Below are positions 20,242 to 30,205 of a stretch of DNA of 64,000 bases, one piece after another. Each line of letters begins with the position of its first letter. The stretch's first letter is position 1. The stretch is taken from contig OW804096.1 of assembly GCA_942159475.1 (NCBI GenBank), forward strand, positions 13,565,871-13,629,870. Reading direction: 5' to 3'. This stretch comes from Sthenelais limicola (taxonomy: Eukaryota; Annelida; Polychaeta; Phyllodocida; Sigalionidae). The position numbers were made by a program, and so were the translations under genes. The notes beneath the pieces were generated by a model, which had not been told where the DNA came from, did not search any database, and worked only from the letters and a program-made list of their open reading frames with translations.

Positions 20242-20308
20242 GGGTCAGATTTTCAGAAAATGCACAATCTACAGTTCTACACACATCTACCAAATTCCGC
20301 ATAATCAT
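20242..20308 (+). mobile_element. MITE-A 5' fragment
   Basis: GGGTCAGATTTTCAGAAAAT followed by CTACAGTTCTACAC, then lost. Confidence 0.75.
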
Positions 20309-20312
20309 TATG

Positions 20313-20350
20313 TTGTTCTACTTATGACTGATTTTCTTGCAACACGTGAC
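20313..20350 (+). mobile_element. MITE-B 3' end fragment
   Basis: ACTTATGACTGATTTTCTTG then CAACACGTGAC is a mutated MITE-B terminus. Confidence 0.55.
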
Positions 20351-20355
20351 ATTTT

Positions 20356-20467
20356 GGGTCAGATCTCCAGAAAATTCGCCCTCATCCAAATAATCCAAAT
20401 CTAAGAGAAAATGACGTTCAAAATGCAGTTTAACACAACGAAAGAGATATTTCGGAAAATCTTACCC
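20356..20467 (-). mobile_element. MITE-A deletion derivative, perfect duplication
   Basis: Starts GGGTCAGATCTCCAG and ends GGAAAATCTTACCC with TTTT on both sides. Only 112 bp, since about half of the interior is missing. Confidence 0.8.
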
Positions 20468-20512
20468 TTTTGCAGGAAAAGATATTTGACACACTAGTTC
20501 TAGGATCAGATT

Positions 20513-20716
20513 TTCAGAAAATGTACAATTGGCAGCTGTATAAATTTAGTAAATTTTGGTCATTACTAGGTAAGTTCGAGTATAATCGGCTTTGCATTGA
20601 TTCTAGCAATCCGTTTGGTTAGGTTGAAGCGATTTTTAAATATATTTTGGTCGGAAATCCGGGTTAATTGAAAAGATAGGCGAAGTTGAATTGTACATTT
20701 TCTGAAAATCAGACCC
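20513..20716 (+). mobile_element. MITE-A copy with odd flanks
   Basis: Starts GGATCAGATTTTCAG and ends GAAAATCAGACCC. The flanks share AGTTCTA (7 bp) rather than the family's usual 4 bp. Confidence 0.88.
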
Positions 20717-21137
20717 AGTTCTACAGTGTAAACTTGTATTCATCTCACGAGGAGAAGGCCTCGTCCCGTCCAGTCATAAGGTTCATGAACTATCTCAGCA
20801 TGCAAATAACTCATTAAGCATTTGTTGGCTGACCTTGGTACAACAATCTAGTAAATTAATTTCACCCCATCAATCAACCTCTCCGTATTATTCACTGCTC
20901 CTGGGTTCATTTCTGTGGGAATATTTTGTAAAATTAACAAACGTTGGAGGCTGTTTTGATTAGAGATTGTTTTCTCACTTCTTTTAGAGAGTGGGGTGGG
21001 GGAGTTATTGGTCTGCCTCATTATTAAATCTTCATCACGAGTGCAATATCGTTAAGAGAATCGCCGACACTATTGCTATTTTAAAGCAGAATGTTTGTAT
21101 AAAACTTGTCAAAAATGGTCTCAAACACAACCAAACA
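20717..21137. other. Unassigned DNA
   Basis: No gene or repeat recognised. Confidence 0.4.
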
Positions 21138-21188
21138 TTAGCATAGGATTGGTGAAGGCGAATTGTACATCTTCAGGTAATTTTACCC
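21138..21188 (+). mobile_element. MITE-A 3' end fragment
   Basis: AGGATTGGTGAAGGCGAATT and CTTCAGGTAATTTTACCC match the 3' end. It abuts the next MITE-A. Confidence 0.75.
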
Positions 21189-21192
21189 TTAT

Positions 21193-21428
21193 GGGTCAGA
21201 TCTTCAGAAAATGTACAATTCACCTTCACCAATCCTCTCAAATAACCTAGATTTAAGACAAACTTAAGGTTCAAAACACAGTTTAACATAACAGTGCACA
21301 TATATTAAACCAGCACAAAACCAAATATACTCAGATATACTCGGTATTCAACTTTTTTTTAGCAGAATTTAGCAAAATTTACTAACTGTATAGAGTTGCC
21401 AATTATACATTTTCTGACGATCTGACCC
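21193..21428 (-). mobile_element. MITE-A copy, full length
   Basis: Starts GGGTCAGATCTTCAG and ends GACGATCTGACCC. The flanks (TTAT, CACA) do not match. Confidence 0.88.
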
Positions 21429-21674
21429 CACAAAAACCAACCTTGCTATTAGTAAAGCTATAATGTGGGCAGATCAAGGCAATACTCAGTGCCATTATAT
21501 GGGGTGCCGTGGAGCAAATTGTCTTTGGTTTGGTATTGATTTTATGTTTTTGTTATACTCCAGACCACAGCTCATGGAGTAAGTCTGTATATAAGGAGCT
21601 GAGAGGATAACATGGGGCGGATCGCCCAAACATGTACTTATGGTATTCACAACTCTTACTCCAATATCTACTAG

Positions 21675-21833
21675 GGTAGAGTAGACACCCTGTCAGCAAT
21701 TTACGAACTAAGAATGAGATGTAAAGTGCAACTGTATACTTTTAGAGGTCAGGATGTGTCCAAGGACGTAAGGAACGCGTGGAAGAGGGTGTATGAAGAC
21801 TTAGAAGAATTCATAACCAGACTAAAACAGTGA
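21675..21833 (+). CDS. Possible terminal coding exon, unknown protein
   Basis: An acceptor-like CTACTAG after a pyrimidine-rich stretch leads into 52 codons and a TGA. The peptide looks protein-like, with VDTLSAIYELRMRCKVQLY, FRGQDVSKDVRNAWKRVY and an acidic-to-basic helix-like end EDLEEFITRLKQ. An AATAAA at 22036 and an A-rich run at about 22051-22066 follow roughly 200 bp downstream. It could be the last exon of a host gene or the 3' end of a retroposed transcript. I do not recognise the family, and no partner exon was identified. Confidence 0.35.
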   Translation, partial: GRVDTLSAIYELRMRCKVQLYTFRGQDVSKDVRNAWKRVYEDLEEFITRLKQ

Positions 21834-22275
21834 TCCCCCTTCCAAAAAGTAACTCTTAGTTTCAGAGGCCTCATATTCCAAGGCGTTATCATTTTCGCTC
21901 GTGACCCCGCCCCTCCCCCCCCCCCCTTCGAAGCTTCTTGCTCTTCCTAGCGTACACTCAGGTCAATCAGATGTTTCCTTTCCAGCAACTTCGTATTCAT
22001 TAGCATTGTAGAAGCCCAGAAGGCAGGATACCTTGAATAAAATCGTTGTGTAAAAACAAAAAAAAAGTATATGACTACTTGTGCATCAAGGGAGATGTAT
22101 TAACTATTATGAGTAAGTGATTAGCCTCAAATTACTACAGGCTGCATAAAAGGTCATGATAGTATGAAACAGGTTAGATTTTACACCACACAACCTAACT
22201 CATTGCCATGACCCCAGTTTATAATCTTCAATTGGCAGGTATTCATATCTGCGTGTTTTGACCCATGTTGTATTA
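21834..22275. other. Possible 3' UTR, then unassigned DNA
   Basis: Contains a C-run at about 21916-21927, AATAAA at 22036-22041 and an A-rich run beyond it. Nothing else recognised. Confidence 0.35.
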
Positions 22276-22510
22276 GGGTGAAATTGCCAGAAAATGTACA
22301 ATTCACCTTCACCAATTCTCTCAAATAACCCAAATTTCAGACGAAAATAAAGTTCAAAATACAGTTCAACCTCACCAAACAGATTGCTAGAATCAATGCA
22401 CTGCCGAATATACTCCAATTTACTTAGTATTGAGCGAATTGCAGCCTAATTTAGTAGAATTTACTAAATGTGTACCGCTGCCAATTGTACATTTACTGAA
22501 AATCTGACCC
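22276..22510 (-). mobile_element. MITE-A copy, full length
   Basis: Starts GGGTGAAATTGCCAG and ends ACTGAAAATCTGACCC. Flanks ATTA and ACGG. Confidence 0.9.
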
Positions 22511-22669
22511 ACGGAGATTATAAGAGGTCAGCTAGGTAGTGTAACCTTATTCAGGAAAACAATGAGTTTTTTAGGACCTTACTAAAATGTTAGATCCTAT
22601 GTTACAACCTAATGAATTATTTAATATTTTACTTAACGCGTTTTCATGGCTCTATACATTGGTACTACC

Positions 22670-23206
22670 CTAGAGATTTTCAGAAAATGTACAGCAATCG
22701 TCAGCTCTACAAATTTGGTAACTTCCGCTAAATCGGACTGGAGAATTATAAAATTTTTAAAGAGTTTTAAAAGAGTTTTATTTTAATATTTAACAGAAAA
22801 TTTGCAGACCAAACATGTCGCCTAAAAATGATTTCAGGCGATTTTCAAAGCAATCTGCCATATTCTATAGAAATACATTATATAATAAGTTGAAATATAT
22901 TATTTAGAAAAAACAAATTCTGACGACAGAGTATAAAGATCATAGATCCGATAAAAAACAGATTATATGTCCTTTTAAACTCTACTAAACTAAATCATAT
23001 AAACATTTTGTTTCGCATATTAAGATGAGTGAATGAGATACGAAATAATGAACGAAATGTTATGTATATCCGAGTATCTTTGGCATTGTGTTGATTAAAA
23101 TATCTCTTCCTGTTAAACTGCAATTTGAACGTAATTTCACTCTTAGATTTGGATTATATGAGACGTTAGGGGAAGGTGAATTGTACATTTTATGAAAATC
23201 TGACAC
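22670..23206 (+). mobile_element. MITE-A copy with about 300-bp AT-rich insert
   Basis: The 5' part (AGATTTTCAGAAAATG, then GTCAGCTCTACAAATTT) is separated from the 3' part (from CCGAGTATCTTTGGC to ATGAAAATCTGACAC) by unfamiliar sequence at about 22755-23058. The insert shows no TIR or poly(A), so its nature is unknown. Confidence 0.75.
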
Positions 23207-23215
23207 TAATACAAA

Positions 23216-23325
23216 GTACAGTATATTACTCTTTTGTTATGTTAAACAGCATTTTGAACGTCAGATTTGGATTATTTGAGAGGATTGGAGAGGGCGAATT
23301 GTACTATTTTGTAAGGTCTGACACA
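23216..23325 (+). mobile_element. MITE-A 3' half
   Basis: From TTGTTATGTTAAAC to AAGGTCTGACAC; the 5' half is absent. It directly follows the previous copy. Confidence 0.75.
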
Positions 23326-23649
23326 TAGGCATTGGCCTTCTCTTTCCCTCTCTATAATATTGGAACATCTTAGAGAAACGTGCTACTGCCCCCCCCCCCC
23401 CACCCCCCTGTCTGTTGACTGCACGGTTCTACTACTGAGTGTGTTACACCCATAAGTAGACTTATTACACCCCTGTGATGTTGCTTCCTATACCTTCAGC
23501 ATTGTATGTCACACTTGGACAAAGTGGTGCATAACATGTGAGTTATGTCACCCTGGGGACATACAACAAGTAGGTCCGCCCAAAACGTAAATTACTTCTT
23601 TTATTTTTAATTATTTATATTTTTTATTTATTAATGGGGTGTAATAAAT

Positions 23650-23788
23650 ATGGAACAAAGCTCGGGTGAAGTCTGTACACTTGTTAGTGACCTCGGGAGC
23701 ACAGAAGATCTCGGGCTAACGCCCTCTAACTTCCCGCGCTCCCTCGGTCAATAACAAGTGTACAGACTTCCCCCTTGCTAGGTTCCAT
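23650..23788. mobile_element. Foldback element with ATGGAAC ends
   Basis: The arms ATGGAACAAAGCTCGGG and GAAGTCTGTACACTTGTTA pair with TAACAAGTGTACAGACTTC and TAGGTTCCAT. Between the arms are GACCTCGGGAGC and GCTCCCTCGGTC. Its right arm is identical over 70 bases to the complement of 63931-64000. Confidence 0.82.
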
Positions 23789-23858
23789 CTATATATCCCA
23801 CAGCACAAGTACAGCCTAGCATCATTACACTACTTGTACTCATCTCAGTCCCTTTAAT

Positions 23859-24047
23859 GGGTCAGATTCTCAGAAAATGTACAATTGGCAGTTGAAGGCC
23901 CTACACATTTAGTAAAATCTGTTAAATCAGGCTGCAATTTTGATAATACTTGCTAAAATCCGAGTACGGTGTATTCGGCATTGCATTGATTCTAGCAATC
24001 TGTTTGGTTAGATTGAACTGAATTTTGAACCTAATTTATGTATTAAA
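23859..24047 (+). mobile_element. MITE-A copy, 3' truncated
   Basis: Starts GGGTCAGATTCTCAG and stops after ACCTAATTTATGTATTAAA, where repeat T begins. Confidence 0.85.
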
Positions 24048-24330
24048 GTGGCTACGGTCACTGTTTGACTATATATCATTTAGAAATATGTTTGTAGTTT
24101 TCGATCACCTGCACAAGTAAGAACATTTGTGTGGAATACCAACTCTATATATTCCTTCGATTAATTGATATTTGTTAACGAAGTATGTGGCAGAGATTCC
24201 ATTGAGGAATTCAAATCTGAGAGAGAAGTAACTTGACCATAAGGTGCTGCCCTCAGTGCATGGTGAAGTAGGAGCGAGGCAGGAGTTACATAGTGATATA
24301 TCTACCCTGTCCCATCCAGCTGGTATCACT
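24048..24330 (+). repeat. Dispersed repeat T, copy 1
   Basis: Contains GTAGTTTTCGATCACC, CATTTGTGTGGAATACCAA, TTAATTGATATTTGTTAACG, AGTATGTGGCAGAGATTCC and ACCCTGTCCCATCCAGCTGG. The same order recurs at 59953-60140 and 60670-61318. Class unknown. An open frame on its minus strand is probably incidental. Confidence 0.7.
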
Positions 24331-24837
24331 TAACTCATTAAGATAACAGGCGTCGGGGACCTTCCCCTCACCAACCGAATTGTGTCTGGCAGTTGGGTAG
24401 GTTGACTCCAGCACCCTACGAAATTGGAGTTTTAAACTCTTAAATACACACAATATATGTAATTCCTACATTAATGCTCCCGAGTTTACATTACAAATAT
24501 ACTAATCTAGAACATACTTGAAATTCAGGCAAACTTTCCCCAAATCGGGAGCTCAGTGGCATGTGTCACCTTCCTCCCAGCCCTCCCTGTTACCCCCCCC
24601 CCCTCCCATCTCCAATAAAGAACCCCCTCTACGACACGAGGGCCTGGGAGGCTGATATGTATTATTACCCGAGTCTTATAGACCTCGCTCCTTGGTGGCA
24701 AGAGGCAAAGAATGCAATAAATAAAGACTGAATAGAGCGCCATTGATTCTCCACCAGCACCCGGAGCACTGGGGCAATGGTGGGCCTGCCTTCCTGGCAC
24801 TCACTCAGTACAGAGGCGATCACATTAGGCCTATAGT
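24331..24837. other. Unassigned DNA
   Basis: GC-richer than its surroundings, with a C-run near 24594. A 91-codon minus-strand frame (24525-24800) shows no family features. Confidence 0.35.
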
Positions 24838-24965
24838 TACATAGGGGGGAGGGGTTTTATTTCATATAGGGGGTGAAAGGGTTTTTTATTTCATATATGG
24901 GGGGATAGGGTTTTTATTTCATATAAGGGGGAGGCTTTTTAGTTCATATAAGGGGCGAAAAGGGT

Positions 24966-25419
24966 CTACTGACGTTAGGGCCAAACAACGATAGGGCCCA
25001 ACGACAATAGGGCCCACTTTCACTTATTTTCAGACGTTTTGGCCCAAACCTCAGAGGCTAGGGCCCATTTTTGCCAATTTCTGGTAATACTTCCAGACGA
25101 TAAGGCCCACCCATCCTCAGACGTTAGGGCCCACCCATCATTAAATCTCTCTCCGCAATGAAAAAATCTTTTTTTTATTTCAGAACACAACACAGAACAA
25201 AAAACACAATGTATTAGTGAGCGTATATATGATTAACCTGAATAAGTACATGTACCTCCAAAGTCCAGACGTTAGGGCCAAACCCTTGAATCAGCCGTAG
25301 GCCCTAACGTCTGAAAGTGGGTGGGCCCTAACGTCTGAACTTTGGGCCCTAACGTTAGAGGTTTCTGGGCCCTATCGTCTGGGCCCTATCGTCTTTGGGC
25401 CCTAACGTCTGGAGCCCGT
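24966..25419. mobile_element. Foldback element of GACGTTAGGGCCC arrays
   Basis: Left half repeats GACGTTAGGGCC, ACGATAGGGCCC and similar in one orientation. Right half repeats GGGCCCTAACGTC and GGGCCCTATCGTC in the other, so the halves pair. GAAAAGGGT is present on both sides (24957-24965, 25420-25428), a possible 8-9 bp duplication, although the host tandem repeat could mimic this. The centre (25145-25260) is AT-rich. Confidence 0.78.
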
Positions 25420-25509
25420 GAAAAGGGTGTTTAGTTTATATAAGGGGTGGACAGAGTTTTTGTTTCATATAAGGCGTAAAAAGGGTTTTATTTCATATTT
25501 AGATTTTAT

Positions 25510-25700
25510 ATGGGTACGCGTCTTTTCTAATGATGTAATGACGCCTGATTTATTATTTAAAAAATTCCTGATGAAGGATCGAACATATAGATCCGAAACG
25601 TAGGAATCGAATGTACCAACTTACAAAACTTCAATAAAACTTACAACATCAGAAGTTGCTGACTCATGGTTTTGGAGTTCCTAGACTAAAATCAATTATT
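25510..25700 (+). mobile_element. Possible Penelope-like element remnant
   Basis: The segment holding the hammerhead-like core is followed by TTCAATAAAACTTAC. The combination of CTGATGA...GAAACG and a nearby AATAAA is familiar from ends of Penelope-like elements. No reverse transcriptase or GIY-YIG domain is visible, so this would be only an end fragment. Confidence 0.35.
25558..25608 (+). ncRNA. Hammerhead ribozyme-like motif
   Basis: CTGATGA at 25568-25574 is followed by GGATC, a loop, GATCC and GAAAC: the conserved hammerhead core with a 5-bp stem II. ATTC before the core can pair with GAAT after it as a short stem I. GTA downstream could be the cleavage triplet, and stem III is minimal or lost. 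Such motifs mark Penelope-like retroelements and retrozymes. Whether it cleaves is unknown. Confidence 0.5.
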
Positions 25701-25904
25701 TAAAAAGATAAGGGAGGGAAAGGGCTTAGATTTTATACAAAGGGTGGAAAGGGTTTAGATTTCATATGTGGGGTGGAAAGGCAAGAGCTTTTATTTCATA
25801 CAGGGCCCTATGTGAAGCCAAACGACACTGCATTCTATAGGTCAAATACTGGGGCTTTCTCCATCAGACAACCTCACTTAAAATATTCTTTACTAAACTA
25901 TTTT

Positions 25905-26031
25905 CCTTGCTTAGGTAGGACATTCCTACCGAAGAAGTAAAAATTAGCATTTTCTGTATAGCAGATTCCTTTCCTAAAAGTTCCTAACCAGCTGCTTAGC
26001 AAGAAAAAGTAGCTAAGGAAGGAAAAGGATT
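25905..26031 (+). repeat. Dispersed repeat with CTTAGGTAGGA, copy 2
   Basis: TTTTCCTTGCTTAGGTAGGA, AATTAGCATTTTCTGTATAGC and AAAAAGTAGCTAAGGAAGG parallel 9071-9166. CCTTGCTTAGG and the later GCTAAGGAAGG suggest inverted ends. Confidence 0.55.
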
Positions 26032-26242
26032 CGTTAAAAATGCATTTTCAGTGCTACATGTGAAAACACACTTGATTTCTTTCACACAAACATTAACTAC
26101 ATAAGGTATTTGAATATGTATATTTGTTTCTAGACCTTACACTATTCGTTTATCTAATCTTATTTACACGGTACTACTATAGTAGAACCATGAGGAGGGG
26201 AGGCTTTAGAGTGGTTAGCTTAGAGTTAGTAGTTATATATGT

Positions 26243-26395
26243 CGGTCAGATTTTCAGAAAATGTACAATTTGCAGCTGTACACATTTAGTAAGTTCTGCT
26301 AAATCAGGCTGCAATTAGGTCAACACTAGCCTGAAATTTGGGTTATTTGAGAAGACTCTTGAAGTTGAATTGTACATTTTCTGAAAATCTGACCC
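26243..26395 (+). mobile_element. MITE-A deletion derivative, 153 bp
   Basis: Starts CGGTCAGATTTTCAG, jumps from GGTCAACACTAG to CCTGAAATTTGGG, losing the middle, and ends GAAAATCTGACCC. Flanks ATGT and ATAT (3 of 4). Confidence 0.85.
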
Positions 26396-26575
26396 ATATA
26401 TCAGTAAAACAGGGGTAGAGGGAAGAACTGTAGCCACCTGTAGGCAACTACAAACCAATGTCACTGAGCTTTGTTTCATAATCAGGGAATTAGGAATTAA
26501 GTAGAAAAACATCCCATTTAGGAAGAATTCCATTTCATAATCAAATCAGTGACTTTTCTCAATGGTTACTTATGC

Positions 26576-27003
26576 ACACCCCTCACACCCCGACCCCCTT
26601 ATCCTCCTGCTCCCTTTCACACCCCTACCACCCCTATACCACCCCTCACACCCCCTCACACCCTCTCACACCCCCTCACACCCCTACCACCCCTCACACC
26701 CCACACACCCACACACCCACACACCCCTCACACCCTTACACACCCCTTATCCTCCTGCTCCCTCTCACACCCCTACCACCCCTCACACCCCTATACCACC
26801 CCACACACCCCTCACACACCCTCTCACACCCCTACCGGCCCACACACCCCACACACCCCTCACAACCCCCTACCACCCCTACCACACCTCACACCCCACA
26901 CACCCCTCACAACCCCCTACCACCCCCTCACACCCCCTCACACCCCTCACACCCACACACCCCTCACACCCTTACACCCCCTTATCCTCCTGCTCCCTCT
27001 TAA
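26576..27003 (+). repeat. CACCCCT-rich simple repeat
   Basis: Irregular mixture of CACACCC, CACCCCT and CTACCACC. It is open in all three plus frames because stops are absent from such sequence, not because of coding. Confidence 0.92.
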
Positions 27004-27216
27004 CACCAGATTGCGCTCTACTGGCAAGGAGGGCGCATGCGCCAGAGCACAAAAGGAAAAGGGGTAAAAAATACATGTCCGTTGTAGCTGGTATATGTGT
27101 GAGGGAGCCACAAATCTCTGTAGGTACTTAAAGACGAACTGATGTATGGGTGGTCTAGGGGCTTCCTCTCTCTCTCCCCACCATACACTCTCATACAGGG
27201 AGGACTTACAGTATGT

Positions 27217-27451
27217 GGGTCAGATTTTCAGAAAATGTACAATTGGCAGCTGTACACATTGAGTAAATGTTGCAAAATTAAGCTGCGATATGGCCAATAC
27301 TAGATAAATTCGAGTATATTCAGCATTGCATTGATTCTAGCAATCTGTTTGGTTAGGTTGAACTGTATTTTGAACTTTATTTTCGTCTGAAATTTGGGTT
27401 ATTTGAGAAGATTGGCGAAGTTGAATTGTACATGTTCTGAATATCTTACCC
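27217..27451 (+). mobile_element. MITE-A copy, full length
   Basis: Starts GGGTCAGATTTTCAG and ends GAATATCTTACCC. Flanks ATGT and ATAT (3 of 4). Confidence 0.92.
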
Positions 27452-27476
27452 ATATAGGCTGAAGGTAGTGCTATCA

Positions 27477-27708
27477 GGGTAAAATCTTCAGAAAATGTAC
27501 AATTGGCCTTCACCAATCCTTTCAAATAACCCAAATTTAAGATGAAAACCAGGTTCAAAATACAGTTCAACATAACCAAACAGATTTATTGAATAAATAC
27601 AATACAGAATATATATACTCAGATATACCTAGTATTTATCAGTTTTCACTCTAATTTAGCAAAATTTGATGGATGTGTAGAACTGTGAATTTTCTGGGAA
27701 TCTGACCC
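27477..27708 (-). mobile_element. MITE-A copy, perfect duplication
   Basis: Starts GGGTAAAATCTTCAG and ends GGGAATCTGACCC. ATCA flanks both ends. A few bases of the 3' TIR are deleted (AACTGTGAATTTTCTGG). Confidence 0.9.
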
Positions 27709-27969
27709 ATCAACTCCCAAACCGTACACTCAACGAGGGTATGAGGCATCAGAACATATCTTTGATTTGATATATTTGTATTTCCTTAAGCCTTACATTA
27801 TAATAATGTTATTCTCAGCTTAATCTTGCAAGATATTTTTTGTAAGTAATTTCTGATATGATAACAATGATATACACTATTCTTTATAGTACCTTTATAT
27901 GCCTTGCTCATGATTACTGACGTAAGTTTCTGTTGTATAGAAATATCTTTAGACTTAATTATTCGCCTA

Positions 27970-28122
27970 AAATCCTCTCAAATAACTCACACTCGAGGGA
28001 GAAATGAGATTCAAAATACAGTTCAAGTTAACCTAATGAATATCTTGAAACAACGCATATATATATAGGCTATTTATCTTTTTTTAGCCTTATTTAGCAG
28101 AACTTTCTAAATGTGTAGAATT
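27970..28122 (-). mobile_element. MITE-A fragment, both ends missing
   Basis: AATCCTCTCAAATAACTCAC through TTTCTAAATGTGTAGAAT follows the inverted family consensus. TIRs are absent. Confidence 0.75.
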
Positions 28123-28129
28123 AAAAAAG

Positions 28130-28275
28130 TCAGGGGTTGGACACCTACTGCGCTAATGGCGTCCCCACCCTGGAGTAGGCATCCTAATGGGATTATAATG
28201 GCATTTTGCTGTTTGGGGCGAGGGGCTTTCCCTCCGTTTGGAGGGACTCTCTCAACTCTGAGCCTAGATTGGTTA
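28130..28275 (+). repeat. Dispersed repeat R, short copy
   Basis: GGACACCTACTGCGCTAATG, AATGGGATTATAATGGCA, TTTGGGGCGAGGGGCTTTCC and GAGCCTAGATT occur in the same order as in 2035-2253. Confidence 0.65.
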
Positions 28276-28404
28276 CACTGTACATGATGTACACTATGAT
28301 TGAAGGCCCAGGTGGCCAGTGCAGCGGTAATATACAGATTGTATACCCATGTGCATGACTATAAACCATTCTGCTGGAGGGAGAAGGACTGGGAAGCCTT
28401 ATGA

Positions 28405-28890
28405 GGTGAATAGCCACCCGGTAAAAAGCCACCCAGTAAAAAGCCACCTAGTTAAAAGCTAGCCAGTAAAAAAACACCCGGTAAAAAGCCACCTAGTTAA
28501 AAGCTAGCCAGTAAAAAACCACCCGGTAAAAAGCCACCCGGTAAAAAGCCACCCGGTAAAAAGCCATCCAGTAAAAAGCCACCCAGTAAAAAGCCACCCG
28601 GTAAAAAGCCACCCAGTAAAAAGCCACCCAGTAAAGAACCACCCCCTGTAATAAACCACCCATCCACCCATGATAATTCATGTTGAGAAACAATGTCAGT
28701 GCCTATATACCAGTGACTACACCTGGCAGAGTTGCAAATAAAGAATCTCTGCCTACACTTAAGTGAGCAAGAATTGTTTTCTGTAAAATATGTAAGATAC
28801 ACCAGGATGTACAATTCAATGGCTCTTTACCAGTTGGTTCTTTACCCGGGTGGGTTTTACCGGGTGGCTTTTTACCGGGTGACAATTTGC
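28405..28890. mobile_element. Foldback element of GTAAAAAGCCACCC arrays
   Basis: About 15 units of the 15-bp GTAAAAAGCCACCCG type fill 28411-28640. Inverted units (CGGGTGGCTTTTTAC and variants) lie at 28818-28880. The outermost bases GGTGAATAGCCACCC and the complement of GGGTGACAATTTGCC match at 11 of 15. Target duplication not established. Minus-strand frames of repeating FLLGG/VAFYW are translation of the satellite. Confidence 0.7.
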
Positions 28891-30200
28891 CTGACACCGT
28901 ACATTTTGGGCGCACTTTGTGACATCACACAGCACTCTCAGTGCCATCTTGTGCTAAACAGAATTTTTCAACTAAGCTTTCTTAATTTGGGCCTTTAAAC
29001 GACTAAAAATTGAGACTTTGGCATTCTACTTATGAAATCCTAAAGTTTATGTCCTAAAAGTGACATGGAACCCTTTCAATGACACTTTAATGCTGCTTTG
29101 GGCATATATATATATAAGGCTATATCTCATCTACTAAATCAAAGTGAAAAAGTATTAGCCTACATTACAGATAAGCCTTAGACATACATATCACCCCATA
29201 TACAACGCTGGGGACCTTGAACCTAACATTAGCTTATAAATAAGATGAAAATATACAAGGCTGCAGATAATCCACCATGATTATATTCCCACTTAAAGGA
29301 TTACACCCCTCCCATTTGCTTCACATCTCCATGCAAATTGCCTGTCCTTGGGTAAGGATTAAAATATTGTCGGGTCTTAAAACAAGGTTTAATCCCCTGC
29401 TTATGGCAGTAAGTAGCACTGACACATTAAAACTGATTCCCCTTGTCATGAAGCAAAGATCAAAAAGGGCAAAAGATGTAGAATGTTTTTTTTGTTTTAT
29501 TTTAGAGGAGCAAGGTGACAGACTTTACCTGTTACACTAAGCCATGTATATTTTTTTATCAAAGATGCTGTGAGTTCATAGACTTAGCATTGCGGGCGGT
29601 AAATGTTCACTCTATCCATCGCCCATTAAAGTTTTAAAGGTCCCGGTGGTCATAATGGAAATTGTCTGGTTATATATAGAGAGAAAGATGGATACCTAGG
29701 GTTCAGATGTCTTAAAAACTCTTTGAATAAAAGAAAAAAACATATAAGAGACAGCAGATATACGACTATAGTTTATGGCAGGGTAATTATACTGCCGTGA
29801 TTTCTCTCTGATGTCAAGGTGTGGAAGAAGGCATATTCCATTAGTCACTGTTAATCAGTTCACATCCCCATAAAAAACAGCTGGGATCGCCTCCCTCAAC
29901 CCAATTTGGGGGTAAGTTCCTTCTGTCTTAGATTTAATCATTTCCCCTCTAAGGCAGGTCATAATAGCACATATCAAGTAGGCAACGTTTAATGGCACTT
30001 AAAATCATATAATGTCAACTAAATGACCAAAGGATATGGCCTTTACTCCCCTTCCATCTCCCCCATTCCCGCTTCCCTATAAAGGAAAGGAGCGCTAAAC
30101 TATAGTGGTTTATGCATGCAACCTATTGCACTCAACATAAGTTGTTTCATATAAAATGTGTGTATAATAAATACAGAACAACCCTTAGTTTCGAGGAGTC
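28891..30200. other. Unassigned DNA, longest stretch without repeat
   Basis: About 1.3 kb with no recognised element ends and only short frames (for example 29277-29540) that lack protein-like features. GC is about average. An unseen exon cannot be excluded. Confidence 0.4.
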
Positions 30201-30205
30201 ATGAT

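Larger units (their letters stand above)
24838..25800 (+). repeat. About 30-bp tandem repeat, interrupted
   Basis: Units of the type AGGGTTTTTATTTCATATA plus GGGG(G)GA recur at 24838-24965 and 25420-25510 and reappear at 25700-25800. The foldback element 24966-25419 and the retroelement remnant near 25510-25700 interrupt it. Confidence 0.75.

Noticed and set aside
22755..23058. Insert in a MITE-A as a retroposon
   Set aside because: No poly(A), tail repeat or target duplication could be found, so only the interruption is reported.
24105..24329. 74-codon minus-strand frame
   Set aside because: It lies within dispersed repeat T, and the copies at 60 kb do not preserve it as an open frame.
26549..27131. 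Proline/threonine/histidine-rich frames of 140-190 codons
   Set aside because: All three plus frames are open over the same CACCC-rich tract, which reflects absence of stop triplets in that composition.
28493..28814. Glycine/leucine- and VAFYW-rich minus-strand frames
   Set aside because: Produced by the 15-bp GTAAAAAGCCACCC array, not a gene.
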